Positions 1 through 8,826 of a stretch of DNA of 64,000 nucleotides are shown here, piece by piece (the stretch's first letter is position 1; each line of letters opens with the position of its first letter). The DNA lies in the NCBI RefSeq assembly GCF_011087585.1, contig NZ_VJOT01000044.1, positions 62,001 through 126,000 of the forward strand. The letters run 5' to 3'. Made by a program: the position numbers and the translations under genes. The notes under the pieces were generated by a model, which saw only the letters and a list, made by a program, of their open reading frames with translations, did not search any database and was not told the DNA's origin. The stretch is from Neochlamydia sp. AcF84 (GTDB taxonomy: Bacteria > Chlamydiota > Chlamydiia > Chlamydiales > Parachlamydiaceae).

Positions 1-2
1 AT

Positions 3-258
3 ATGATGAGAAAACCTTATCCTAGCGATTTAAATAATCAAGAATGGCAAGGGCATGAATCTATCATATGCAAGAAATAAGCTGGTAAACCACCTAAGCA
101 TTCTAGACAAGAGATGCTTAATGCCATCTTTTATGCTTTAAGAACAGGTTGTCAATGGGCAGATCTTCTCCATGATCTTCCTCCTTGGAAGCCGATTTAT
201 TCTTTAATTTAAGATGGAAACCAAGTAATTTATTCGAACAGGTTAATACTTAAGAGGA
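3..258 (+). pseudogene. IS5-type transposase remnant, copy 1 (5' part)
   Basis: This is the N-terminal part of a DDE transposase of the IS5 group. It opens ATG-ATG-AGA-AAA-CCT (MMRKPYPSDL), the usual N-terminus of this group. It is nearly the same sequence as the second copy near 1060-1300. The frame is broken by a TAA right after the ICKK motif and by a second stop near 210. Similarity to copy 2 ends near 258, so the 3' two thirds are missing. The left terminus would lie just outside the window. It is a dead fragment, with no sign of a functional product. Confidence 0.8.
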
Positions 259-339
259 AAGAGAAGCTCAAAACACGAATACCGATTAAATAAATATTTT
301 GCAAAATGCATTTCAAGAATCTCTTGATATAGATTTCCA

Positions 340-867
340 TTAGAATGCATTTCTTTCTTGAGGATTTCCTCCTAAAGCATGATATCTCGGATCTGGTTGA
401 AAACAAGGAGCTAAAATAAAGTTTTCATACTGGGCTCTTTCAATGCTAGCATACAGCTTTCTACCGTTATAAGGAGTGAACACTCCATATATGGCTGCTA
501 ATTCAAGACCTACCAAAGCGATTGGCGTCGTGACAATTCTTAACACATGCTTTCCAGCATCTTTTAATCTTTCTTTGAAAGAATAAGGTTTTTCACCTTC
601 TTTATCCATCCAGAAGTGGGCAAAAGAAACTAATTTCGCAATTCTATAAGCAACATTTACTAATGATGCAATTGAATGAGCAATAGGCGTTCCCAGGGTT
701 AGCAAAAAGCACTTAAAACCCACGCAACCCTTAGACTCATTCCAATATCTTCTTCCTGTGGTCATATCAATTAAATGTTCAGGATCTCCATCTCTCCATT
801 GTGGGCCCTCTAAATCTGGTTTCCATGTATTAACTGGCTGATAATCTCTTAAAGTTACACTAGACAT
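340..867 (-). CDS. hypothetical membrane protein, chlamydial type
   Basis: This encodes 175 residues of unknown function. The N-terminal 45 residues are polar. Two hydrophobic stretches follow at about residues 52-75 and 110-130. The motif FTPYNGRKLYASIERAQ follows the second one; I associate it with small hypothetical proteins in amoeba-associated chlamydiae. The layout of two hydrophobic segments with a lysine-rich linker resembles the N-terminal half of the 304-residue protein at 29648-30562. It could be an inclusion-membrane or other membrane-inserted effector, but that is inference from shape only. It sits alone between two decayed IS5 copies in the same orientation. No operon partner is visible. 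Confidence 0.7.
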   Translation of the reverse strand: MSSVTLRDYQPVNTWKPDLEGPQWRDGDPEHLIDMTTGRRYWNESKGCVGFKCFLLTLGTPIAHSIASLVNVAYRIAKLVSFAHFWMDKEGEKPYSFKERLKDAGKHVLRIVTTPIALVGLELAAIYGVFTPYNGRKLYASIERAQYENFILAPCFQPDPRYHALGGNPQERNAF

Positions 868-992
868 TTAATATCCTATAAAATGATTAAGTTTTTAATT
901 AATTGATGCGATTATAGACTAATTAAAATTAATAATCAAAAATACTTTAATTTACTAAAAAAATTAATTAAAAATCAATTTTACTAGCGTTC

Positions 993-1847
993 GGGGCATT
1001 CTCTGAATTATTAAAATCGCTTAAAATATAGGCTGTTTAACCAGGAGTCTAATAGGATAAAAAAACCTTATCCTAGCGATTTAAATAATCAAGAATGGCA
1101 AGGGCTTGAACCTATCATATGCAAGAAAAAAGCTGGCAAGCTACCTAAGCGCTCTAGACAAGAGATGCTTAATGCCATCATGGATGTCTTAAAGACAGGC
1201 TGTCAATGGACAGATCTTCCGCATGATCTATCTCCTTGGAAATCGGTCTGTTCTCAATTTATAAGATGGAAACAGAGTCATTTATTCGAACAGATTAATA
1301 CTTATTTAAGGCGATCGCTTTACCAAAGCTTAAGGCAAGTTAGCAGAGCTTAAGTACAGGCTATAGTCGATAGCCAAAGTATCAAAACAGCTGAAAAAAA
1401 AGGGCTCTACGGATACGACGGCGGCAAGAAAATTAAAGGCAGGAAAAGGCACATAGTGGTGGATCACTTGGGACTGTTAATAGCAGTTGTAGTAAGTAGC
1501 GCAGCTTGTAGCGAACGAGATGGGCTAAAAGCGCTATTTTGCTATTGTCAGGGAAAAGTTTTATGGCCAAAAAAATGTTTGCCGATACAGGGTATAGCAG
1601 GGAAGAGATGAAATTAGAAGCAGCTTTGCATGGTATTGATTTAACAGCCATTAAAAGATCTAAGCTAAAAGGATTTCATCTACAAGCAAAAAGATGAATA
1701 GTAGAAAGAACATTTGCCTGGTTTGTTAAATGCCGCAGCTGAGATTGTGAGACCTTACCCAACACCAGCCAAGCATTCCTCTACTTAGCTATGATACTTC
1801 TGATGGTAATGAGAATAGCTCAATGAGTTAATTCAGAGAATGTCTCT
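993..1847 (+). mobile_element. IS5-family element with terminal inverted repeats, transposase decayed
   Basis: The element is about 855 bp, a normal size for this IS group. The left end reads GGGGCATTCTCTGAATTA at 993-1010. The right end, TAATTCAGAGAATGTCTC at 1829-1846, is its inverted copy with CATTCTCTGAATTA exact. I infer these are the terminal inverted repeats. No convincing short target duplication was seen next to them. Since both ends are readable, the element may still be mobilised in trans if an intact relative exists elsewhere. Confidence 0.75.
1054..1826 (+). pseudogene. IS5-type transposase, inactivated copy 2
   Basis: Translation across frames recovers a whole DDE transposase. 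The N-terminal YPSDLNNQEWQGLEPI and CQWTDLPHDL lead into a stop at 1351-1353. The catalytic part continues as VDSQS, then YDGGKKIKGRKRHIVVD, FADTGYSREEM and IVERTFAWFVK, ending MRIAQ-stop at 1824-1826. The three DDE regions can therefore be seen, but in more than one frame and with in-frame stops. The expected ATG has become ATA (ATA-AAA-AAA-CCT, versus ATG-AGA-AAA-CCT in copy 1). Some relatives make the protein from two overlapping frames, but the internal stops here argue for a dead gene. Confidence 0.85.
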
Positions 1848-1912
1848 TAAATAGCGGGGAGAGGGCAAGTAAGCTAAAAGGTATGTTTTTTAATTGCTAT
1901 AGGCGTGGCTTA

Positions 1913-2650
1913 TCAGCTTTTTAAAGGATTCTCGCTATATATCTTTTCTACCTGGGAAAATGGCATCATCTGCGTTTCTGCCTTTGATGGTTTACCTGTA
2001 GGTATGGCTAGCTTAATCCCGGTAAATCCCTGAAAAGCCATTGCCATTAATCCACTCATCATGAAAGTGATACCCATTCCTCTAAGAGCAGGGATTACCT
2101 TCGAAGTGGCTAGCTTTTCACGGATAGCGGCAATAAGCGCAATAGCTAACCACCACCCAAGTCCTGAGCCAAAAACATAGACGAGATTGGCCCAAAAAGG
2201 ATAATCGCGTGTAACGGCAAAAAGGCAGGCTCCTAGAATGGCACAATTAACAGCAATTAGAGGTAAATAAAGTCCTAAAGACATATATAAAGCAGGGGCA
2301 ACCTTTTCTATGATGATCTCAAGGATTTGCACAAAGCCCGCAATAACAGAAATAAAAAGTAAAAATTCTAAAAAGCCTAGGTTAATTTGAGAAGCCTCAA
2401 GGCCAAAAACAGAAAGCCAGCTGAGCGCTCCTGCGCCTGTAATAAAACGATGGACAAACCAATTGAGGATACCGGAAATAGTGAGAACAAACACAACCGC
2501 TAGGCCTAGCCCATTGGCTGTTTTTAATTTGGTCGAGCAGGCCAAGTAGGTGCACATGCCTAAAAAGTTAGCCAAAAGGAAATTTTCAATAAATATCGCT
2601 TGAAGAAGAAGGCCTAATAAATTTAAAGGCTCATAATTTCCCATCCACAT
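1913..2650 (-). CDS. nqrE: Na+-translocating NADH:quinone oxidoreductase subunit E
   Basis: NqrE is a six-helix integral membrane subunit of the sodium-pumping NADH dehydrogenase and shares its fold with NqrD. The 245 residues are almost entirely hydrophobic. The family hallmarks are visible: an N-terminal FIENFLLANFLGMC stretch and a central GLYLPLIAVNCAILGA helix. The conserved cysteines in these two helices bind an iron centre with NqrD in characterised complexes. ATG at 2650 lies 7 nt after the nqrD stop, so translation is probably coupled. It is the last gene of the nqrBCDE run. nqrA and nqrF are not in the window, as expected for chlamydiae, where they lie elsewhere. Confidence 0.97.
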   Translation of the reverse strand: MWMGNYEPLNLLGLLLQAIFIENFLLANFLGMCTYLACSTKLKTANGLGLAVVFVLTISGILNWFVHRFITGAGALSWLSVFGLEASQINLGFLEFLLFISVIAGFVQILEIIIEKVAPALYMSLGLYLPLIAVNCAILGACLFAVTRDYPFWANLVYVFGSGLGWWLAIALIAAIREKLATSKVIPALRGMGITFMMSGLMAMAFQGFTGIKLAIPTGKPSKAETQMMPFSQVEKIYSENPLKS

Positions 2651-2657
2651 AAACTTT

Positions 2658-3296
2658 TTATCCCTCGTTCTTATTAGGGGTGTTAAATACCCAGATCATG
2701 CCGCCTATAATAAAAAACGCCGCTGGAGGGCTAACCATCAGGGCAAAATTATCATACCCATTGGGATGAGTAGCTGTCGCATACCAACTATAGGGAATAA
2801 CTTGGTAGCCGAACAGCTGTCCAAAGCCGAACAATTCTCGAATACCACCTACTACCATTAGTACCCATGCATAGCCTAAGCCAGCACCTAGTCCATCCAT
2901 GAATGCATAGAGAGGTCCTACATTCTTTGCCATCCCCTCGGTACGTCCCATGACTATGCAGTTAGTAATAATCAATCCAACAAAAACGCTTAAAACTTTA
3001 GATATGTTAAAAAAATAGGCTTGTAAGAATTGATCAATGATAATTACAAAAACAGAAATGATGGCTAGCTGGGTAATCATGCGTACGCTATCAGGAGTAA
3101 CTTTTCTAAGAAGTGAAACAAACAAAGAAGAAAAGGCCGTTACAAATGCTACCGAAAGGCCCATAGTGAGCGAAACAGAAAGTCTATTCGTAACCCCTAA
3201 AGCTGAGCAAATACCTAGTACCGCTACTAGGATTTGATTGCCTCCCCAAAGCTGAGCAGTCAAGTATGAACGAGCGGCTACATTTGTCGATACCAT
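2658..3296 (-). CDS. nqrD: Na+-translocating NADH:quinone oxidoreductase subunit D
   Basis: NqrD is the membrane partner of NqrE. The sequence shows the family start ([20 protein letters not shown]), six hydrophobic helices and the TNCIVMGR segment with a conserved cysteine. I place the start at ATG 3296, giving 212 residues, because AAGGAG lies 9 nt upstream. An upstream in-frame TTG at 3317 would put this ribosome site inside the gene and lengthen it beyond the usual size. A 136-bp gap separates it from nqrC, the only sizeable gap in the cluster, so an additional promoter there is possible. Confidence 0.96.
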   Translation of the reverse strand: MVSTNVAARSYLTAQLWGGNQILVAVLGICSALGVTNRLSVSLTMGLSVAFVTAFSSLFVSLLRKVTPDSVRMITQLAIISVFVIIIDQFLQAYFFNISKVLSVFVGLIITNCIVMGRTEGMAKNVGPLYAFMDGLGAGLGYAWVLMVVGGIRELFGFGQLFGYQVIPYSWYATATHPNGYDNFALMVSPPAAFFIIGGMIWVFNTPNKNEG

Positions 3297-3335
3297 CTGG
3301 TCTCTCTCCTTAAGCAAAAGACAGTGCTATGTTAT

Positions 3336-3344
3336 TTATCCACA
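3336..3344 (+). promoter_or_regulatory. perfect DnaA-box sequence in the nqrC-nqrD gap
   Basis: The nonamer TTATCCACA matches the DnaA consensus box exactly and lies in the 136-bp space between nqrC and nqrD. It stands alone: I saw no cluster of boxes or AT-rich unwinding stretch beside it. A single chance match is possible in AT-rich DNA. The call is only that the box exists. Confidence 0.35.
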
Positions 3345-3432
3345 GTTGAATTTTCTTATAATCTTTAATACTATTTGTTTCAAGGCTTGCTTTGTTTATC
3401 GTTTAATTTTTAAGGCAGCGAGAGTCTCTTTA

Positions 3433-4338
3433 TCAGCCATGTATTTTTTCTTGTGAAAGAGAATAAGTGTGATGGAGCTTAATGAGAAAGGGGCGATACG
3501 GTGCAAGGACATTACGATAGGCATCTGTAACTCCATTACCTGTAAGAGTAGCTCCTGCCATCCCATCAACGGCACTGTTGGCTTTAGGGGTAGTGCCTAA
3601 GCTTTCGGCCACTTTGCCTTTGATAACAGTAAGACCGAGCGGCGCTGACTTAAAATCAGTTTTGCCATCAGCGTTCTGCTGAAAGATTTGCTTATTTGGG
3701 AAAAGGCTCTGCCAGTAGGCCTCCGAAATGTTGGCCCCCAGGCCAGGCGTTTCTTTCTGATCATACCAAGAAATGCCTATTACCGTGTTGCCATCAGGTT
3801 TAATAGCTAGGTAGCCATAAATAGCATCCCATAAGCCAAGGCCATTGATAGGTATAACATATCCTTCCGCTGCAGAGTTTATGCTGCTCTCTTTATCAAT
3901 CAAATTGGGAAGAATCTTGTAAATCAGCATGAGAGGTAGTTGATAGTAACCCGTTTTGCGGTAAGCTACAAGGTAATCATTGTAATTAATTTTTTCTTCC
4001 TCAAAAGTTTTGATATTACCCTCTTTGTCTACCAGTAAAGGGATTATGCGTTTGCTATAAATATCAAGCAGCTGCTGGTTGGTAGCCATCTGGGGAGAAT
4101 TGCTAGGAACTAACTTTCCTTCTTCATAGTTAGCAGAAAGGTAATTCCCTTGAGAATCCTGGACAAGGAAATAATCCTGGTGATCCAAAAGCTTAGCAGC
4201 AATCATCATTTGCTTGCTTCTATCTAGCTCTTTGGCCACTTCTTTAGGCTTTTCTAAGACACTTGCCAAAATCGATAAAATAAGAGCGCAGGCAAAACTT
4301 AAAACAATCATAAAAAAGATAGTGTAAGTATTGCTCAT
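3433..4338 (-). CDS. nqrC: Na+-translocating NADH:quinone oxidoreductase subunit C
   Basis: NqrC carries a covalently bound FMN and one N-terminal membrane anchor. The sequence has the anchor (YTIFFMIVLSFACALIL) at the start. Near the C-terminus is the flavinylation motif AGATLTGNGV, where the second threonine corresponds to the FMN attachment site known from Vibrio NqrC. I choose ATG 4338 (MSNTYTIFF, 301 residues), which starts 7 nt after the nqrB stop. A longer reading frame to 4428 would overlap nqrB by more than 80 bp and add a segment unlike the family. It is translated directly after nqrB in one operon. Confidence 0.96.
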   Translation of the reverse strand: MSNTYTIFFMIVLSFACALILSILASVLEKPKEVAKELDRSKQMMIAAKLLDHQDYFLVQDSQGNYLSANYEEGKLVPSNSPQMATNQQLLDIYSKRIIPLLVDKEGNIKTFEEEKINYNDYLVAYRKTGYYQLPLMLIYKILPNLIDKESSINSAAEGYVIPINGLGLWDAIYGYLAIKPDGNTVIGISWYDQKETPGLGANISEAYWQSLFPNKQIFQQNADGKTDFKSAPLGLTVIKGKVAESLGTTPKANSAVDGMAGATLTGNGVTDAYRNVLAPYRPFLIKLHHTYSLSQEKIHG

Positions 4339-4345
4339 AGCTTTT

Positions 4346-5881
4346 TTAGGAATGGATGCGGACACGGCTAATGCTCCTTTTTCTAAAGTGCTTGGCGGCA
4401 TAGTAGTCAAATAAAGGGGCAAAGACATTGCCCATTAAAATAGCTAGCATTACACCTTCAGGATAAGCCGGATTGATGACCCGGATGACTAAAGTTACCA
4501 TGCCACAAAAAACTCCATATATCCATTTAGCAAGAGGAATAGACGGAGAAGAAACAGGATCAGTGGCCATAAAAACCAATCCAAAAGCAAGCCCTCCCAA
4601 TAAAAGATGTTTATAAGCGGGAAAACCAAACTGGGCGGCTGTCCAAGCTCCTTGGCTAGGGAATAAATAGCTTGAACTGAGTTGAAATAAAAGAGCAGTC
4701 CCCAATGCGCCCAGCAACATTCCTAACATGGTTCGCCATGAACCAATGCCAGTCCATATAAGAAATAGAGCGCCTAAAAGGCAAGCTAAAGTGGAGGTCT
4801 CACCTAGGCAACCTAGTTTATTGCCTAGAAAAAAGCTCCAGTCGTGATTATTCCCCAGGCCATAATTTAAGGAAGAGAAGTGATAGGCATCTTCATAATA
4901 TCCACTGGAAAGACCCAACCCTCCTTCAGCAAGAGGGCTGGTTACAAAGCTTTTTATCTGATCCATAGTAAGCTCGCCTAGCGTGGCATTTTGATGAGTA
5001 AGGGAATTCCATTGATCAAAGTGTGTACGGATGGTTTGGATAGTGCTTACATCTGTGCCTATAGCATGAGTAGCAATCGTATCGACATGAATACGTTTAA
5101 TATCCTGAGGGACATTAAAAATAGCTAATTTCGTCGCTTGTGAATATCCATCAAAGGCTGTAGCCTGCCCTTCCTGATTCATTTTGAGCAGGCTTTCGCG
5201 TATGATAGTAGGATTAGAGCCTACCCATACGTCGCCACTCATTTTTCCAGGAAAGGTAAAAAAAAGAAACGCTCGGCATGCGAGTGCTGGATTAACAATA
5301 TTCATGCCCGAGCCTCCAAAAATCTCTTTACCTAAGACTACACCGGCAGAAACGCCTACCGCTGCCATCCAATAAGGGATAGTGGGAGGAAGGATAAGCA
5401 CATATAAAATACCTGTAACGAGAAACCCTTCTGAAATTTCATGTTTCCTTACGCAGGCAAAGAAAGCTTCCCAAAAGCCTCCCACTGCATAGGAAAGAAG
5501 TGTTAGAGGAAGAAAGATTTTAAGCCCCTCCATAATAATAGGGATATAGCGGCTATTGTATGTAGCAAAAGCCCAATATGCATGGAAATTTTTACTTGCC
5601 TCTAAATATTCATTCATTAATTTATAATCGCCGCTACTATAGACATATTTAAGTAAACCGGTGTTCCATATGGCCATCATAATACAGGGTAGCAGAGCAA
5701 TAACTACAAGGATCATCCAGCGCTTCACGTCAATAGCATCTCGGATATGGGGAGCTCGCCTTGTATTCACAGCCGCTTCGTAAAGAAAAGTATCATTCGC
5801 ATTAATTAAAGGATGCAGTTTATGAAGAGGCCTGCCTGGTTCAGCAAGCTTTTGGAGGGAACTGAGTAATCGTCTGAGCAT
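4346..5881 (-). CDS. nqrB: Na+-translocating NADH:quinone oxidoreductase subunit B
   Basis: NqrB is the large polytopic subunit that forms the sodium channel and carries FMN and riboflavin. This copy has 511 residues, longer than the roughly 415 of Vibrio and in line with the longer chlamydial form. The N-terminal region contains RRAPHIRDAIDVKRWM before the first helix. Helices include GGFWEAFFACVRKHEISEGFLVTG and the C-terminal FMATDPVSSPSIPLAKWIYG loop. A long soluble insertion is visible at about residues 230-340. ATG 5881 is preceded by AAGGAA 6 nt upstream. It heads the nqrBCDE operon, and a 749-bp gap lies upstream. Confidence 0.96.
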   Translation of the reverse strand: MLRRLLSSLQKLAEPGRPLHKLHPLINANDTFLYEAAVNTRRAPHIRDAIDVKRWMILVVIALLPCIMMAIWNTGLLKYVYSSGDYKLMNEYLEASKNFHAYWAFATYNSRYIPIIMEGLKIFLPLTLLSYAVGGFWEAFFACVRKHEISEGFLVTGILYVLILPPTIPYWMAAVGVSAGVVLGKEIFGGSGMNIVNPALACRAFLFFTFPGKMSGDVWVGSNPTIIRESLLKMNQEGQATAFDGYSQATKLAIFNVPQDIKRIHVDTIATHAIGTDVSTIQTIRTHFDQWNSLTHQNATLGELTMDQIKSFVTSPLAEGGLGLSSGYYEDAYHFSSLNYGLGNNHDWSFFLGNKLGCLGETSTLACLLGALFLIWTGIGSWRTMLGMLLGALGTALLFQLSSSYLFPSQGAWTAAQFGFPAYKHLLLGGLAFGLVFMATDPVSSPSIPLAKWIYGVFCGMVTLVIRVINPAYPEGVMLAILMGNVFAPLFDYYAAKHFRKRSISRVRIHS

Positions 5882-6630
5882 ATCTATTCCTTGTAAAAAT
5901 TGGAGGGTACCAAAACTGCAAGAAAAAATTAAATGAAAAAATTTAAATTAACGAAAAGATGAGAAGAGAATGGCCTCGTTAAATTTTTTTGAATTTCAGT
6001 GGTAGAGTTTTTATCCATTATTTTTCTATTAAACAATAAAAAGCTAATTGCTCTTAAAGCCTTTGCTGGCATGTTATATTTTTAAAGATTATAATTTTTA
6101 GTTCATCTAAACCATGTAGGGTAAACAGCTAATAGATTTTTGATTGCCAAGCTTTTGATAAAATTGGTGGGCAGTTATGGATGATCTAACTTGTCGGATG
6201 CGATTGTGCGGTCGTCTGCAAAATCAATGATACGCGCAGATAGCTACCTTTTATGTGCTGCGTTTTTTAATTTGCATTTTTTATTCAGCGTCAAAAGGTT
6301 GAGTAACACTGCCCGCTGCGATCGCTTACTAAAATACTCTTCATCCAAGAGGTGAAAGCAATTCATCTAATGAAAGCCTGGTTGATTAGTTTGATTTAAA
6401 GAACATTTGTATTTTTGATGGATAGGGATAGTTAAAGCCTAACTACTGGCTCTAAAAGTAGCTAAAACGTTAACTTAAAAAAGTTTGAAAGGGATTGGGA
6501 TTTTTTCATGTAAAAAGCGTGTTAAGAAGGATTGATTAACATGGCATCTAGGGACTTATGCTTTACACATACTTGCTGATAATTTATAATTTAACTTTTT
6601 TACTTTAATCCAGAGGCTAGGAAGAATAGC
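5882..6630. other. intergenic region between divergent nqrB and the kinase-like gene
   Basis: About 750 bp of AT-rich DNA separate the divergent nqr operon and the kinase-like/comF pair, so promoters for both are expected. I found no long frame, tRNA or clear terminator. The stretch around 6170-6340 is less AT-rich than its surroundings and could be a decayed gene, but no translated segment was recognisable. Confidence 0.4.
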
Positions 6631-7581
6631 ATGTGCAAGACGCTCTTTAAAAATACAAGAAATAAATTCTCCAATAAATGGGTAGGGGTGGTATTAATAA
6701 GTTTAGCGCTCTTTGGTTTAACACGCTTATATTTTAGAATGACCGATGATTTTCGATTATCTAATATTAATTATAATATGCCTTATCGCCAAGAATGGGA
6801 GGTTCCCTCTCTGCCTAAAGAAGAGCAACAGCAACTTAATAATATTTTGGATCAAAAATTTTACTATGTTGGAAAAGGGGCTCAGTCCTATGCCTTTAAG
6901 AGTGCAGACGATAAATATATCCTCAAGTTTTTTAAATTTAAGCATCTTAAACCTTCTGTTTTTATTTCTCTTATCCCTCCCATAGGTCCGCTGAAAGCTT
7001 ACAAAGATAAGCAAAGAGAGCGCAAGCATAGACTGTTAAATAGCGTTTTTGATGGTTATCGCTTAGCGTATAACGTTCATGCTCATGAGGCTGGTCTGAT
7101 TTATATCCATTTAAATAAGAGTATTAACTTACATAAAATTGTGACGATTAAAGATAAAATAGGAATAGAAAGACAGATTGACTTAGATCAGGTACCTTTT
7201 ATTCTTCAAGAGAAGGCTAATACTACTCGCGCAGAAATGATAACCCTCCTGGGTGCTCACGATATGCCTGGGGTAAAAAAACGCATTCAACAGATCTTTG
7301 ATCTTTATCTCTTAGAATATCACAAAGGCATTTACGATAGAGATCATGGTGTCATGCATAATACCGGCTTTGTACAAGATAGAGCTATACATTTAGATGT
7401 GGGTAAGCTTACAAAAGATGAACGCATGAAAAATTTTGCTTATAGTAAGCCAGATTTTTTGCAAGTGGTCCATAAGTTGAACGCATGGTTTAAATTAAAC
7501 TATCCTGAATATCATTCTACTATAAATGTTTATATGGAGCAGCAAATGCAAAAAATGTTTGAGGAGCTTCCTGTAAGATAA
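6631..7581 (+). CDS. membrane-anchored protein kinase-like protein
   Basis: This encodes 316 residues with no firm family assignment. One hydrophobic anchor spans about residues 17-33, followed by a soluble domain. That domain carries marks in the order of a kinase fold. There is a glycine loop, VGKGAQSYAF at about 80-89, with a lysine in YILKFFK at about 99. Then comes YDRDHGVMHNTG at about 235-246, which mimics the catalytic HRDxxxxN loop. Last is LDVGKL at about 255-260, which mimics DFG. I infer an atypical kinase or a kinase-like scaffold; the HRD histidine is replaced by YDRD. The start has AGGAAG 6 nt upstream. The stop overlaps the comF-like start by one base, so the two are cotranslated. 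Confidence 0.7.
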   Translation: MCKTLFKNTRNKFSNKWVGVVLISLALFGLTRLYFRMTDDFRLSNINYNMPYRQEWEVPSLPKEEQQQLNNILDQKFYYVGKGAQSYAFKSADDKYILKFFKFKHLKPSVFISLIPPIGPLKAYKDKQRERKHRLLNSVFDGYRLAYNVHAHEAGLIYIHLNKSINLHKIVTIKDKIGIERQIDLDQVPFILQEKANTTRAEMITLLGAHDMPGVKKRIQQIFDLYLLEYHKGIYDRDHGVMHNTGFVQDRAIHLDVGKLTKDERMKNFAYSKPDFLQVVHKLNAWFKLNYPEYHSTINVYMEQQMQKMFEELPVR

Positions 7582-8294
7582 TGGCCAAGCTTGGCAATAT
7601 TTTAGCTGCTTTTGTCGATTTTATTTATCCTTTAAAGTGCATGCATTGTGCGGATCCTATTTGCCATGGTAAAGGGGGCCTTTGCTTTAAGTGTGCTCTT
7701 CAACTGACTCTTATCGATATAGAAGAACGTTGTCCCTGCTGCTTTAGTATAGAGTATGAACCTGAACATCGTATTTGCTATCTTTGCTTTATGCAAACCC
7801 CTATTTTAAAAAAATATGCAGCAGCCTTTGATGATCAAAGTGTGGCAGCTTCTTTGATGAATAAGCTTCAGAATCAACCCTATCTTGCTCAAGGAGCAGC
7901 AGCTTACATGGTTTTACAGCTCTTAAACCTAAAATGGCCGTTACCCGATTTAATTGTACCTGTACCTTTAACCTTTACGCAGCGTATCTCACGAGGTTAT
8001 AATGCCAGTCTTTTATTAGCAGAATCTCTAGGGGAGATAGTGAAACGCCCCGTGCAATCCCTTTTGCATAAAAGTTTATGGAATGAGGATGAGGAAGGAA
8101 AAACAAAGCAGCGAGAAAATTATTCAAATACCCATCCTTTCTTATTAAAAAAAGAGATTAATGTGCAAGATAAGGTGATTTTATTAGTTAAAGATAAGGT
8201 GAGGACGGGCCACACCATGAATTGCTGTGCAGAGGTTCTCGGTGAAGGTTTTCCTAAAGCTATTTATGGACTTTCTTTTTGTAAATCCATTTAA
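7581..8294 (+). CDS. comF: ComF-like phosphoribosyltransferase-fold protein with altered PRPP loop
   Basis: ComF proteins join an N-terminal zinc-finger region to a type I phosphoribosyltransferase domain and are linked to DNA uptake in competent bacteria. Here the cysteine pairs appear at residues 20-40 (CMHCAD, CFKC) and 51-69 (CPCC, CYLC). The central PDLIVPVPLTFTQRISRGYNAS matches the family. In the PRPP-binding loop near residue 204 the usual acidic DD(x)xTTG is replaced by KDKVRTGHT, so normal PRPP binding is doubtful. At 237 residues the length is normal. It starts at the A of TAATG, coupled to the kinase-like gene. Confidence 0.85.
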   Translation: MAKLGNILAAFVDFIYPLKCMHCADPICHGKGGLCFKCALQLTLIDIEERCPCCFSIEYEPEHRICYLCFMQTPILKKYAAAFDDQSVAASLMNKLQNQPYLAQGAAAYMVLQLLNLKWPLPDLIVPVPLTFTQRISRGYNASLLLAESLGEIVKRPVQSLLHKSLWNEDEEGKTKQRENYSNTHPFLLKKEINVQDKVILLVKDKVRTGHTMNCCAEVLGEGFPKAIYGLSFCKSI

Positions 8295-8349
8295 TGCCTG
8301 ATCAGTATAGTACCTTTATCTCCACCTTAGAGCTCTTTTTTATCTTCCA

Positions 8350-8475
8350 AAAAGCCCATCTTCTAGCTTATAGATCCTATCTAAAATAAGAACCTGCTTG
8401 TTCATATCTCCTTTAAGGAAAGTACATTTTACCTATTTGCTTATAAAGAGAGGGCATTAATGCTGTGTTCAGTGC
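8350..8475 (-). pseudogene. relic of an F-box/LRR gene (N-terminal fragment)
   Basis: Read on the minus strand, this stretch gives MPSLYKQIGK followed by a frameshift. The DNA then continues to match codons 45-80 of the intact F-box/LRR genes at 11277 and 13190. A one-base insertion after CCT breaks the frame. The F-box start and all the repeats are missing. Together with flank similarity at 8545-8760, this shows that a further copy of the locus once stood here. It has no coding capacity. Confidence 0.7.
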
Positions 8476-8544
8476 TGTTGTGTTGTTTAAAAAACTATGT
8501 TTAGAGTTTCTCTAACAAAGAAATCACTTTTCCACCAAGGACGC

Positions 8545-8826
8545 CTTTAAGTGTCATACATATTTTTAGTTGCTTTTTGAGCAATATAGGTGAAGGAGAC
8601 AAAATCCCCCAGAAAATATCAGAAATAAACTCCTTAGCCGTTAAGCTTGGAAATAGCGGAATATAGAACGCTGTTGGAAGATTTTTCCTTAGCTTTAGCA
8701 GAGAAATAGGCCTTTAGATCCTACGCATCTATAGTAAACCAAAAGCTCTCTATATTTTTAAAACTTTTTAAGCCTATCAATTTATCCTTTTAACGTTATA
8801 GGCGAGGAAGGCAGGTACCTTTTCAG
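8545..8826. repeat. duplicated LRR-locus spacer (without insertion)
   Basis: This spacer matches the spacer upstream of the 11277 LRR gene in two blocks. GCCTTTAAGTGT through GGAAATAG at 8550-8657 pairs with 11285-11390. AACGCTGTTGGAAG through the LRR end pairs with 11826-11981. The sister spacer carries about 415 extra bases at the junction. This copy therefore shows the uninterrupted arrangement. The duplication unit was probably one LRR gene plus its flank. Confidence 0.65.

Noticed and set aside
4339-4428. Longer nqrC start overlapping nqrB
   Set aside because: The added residues are unlike NqrC, and ATG 4338 directly follows the nqrB stop.
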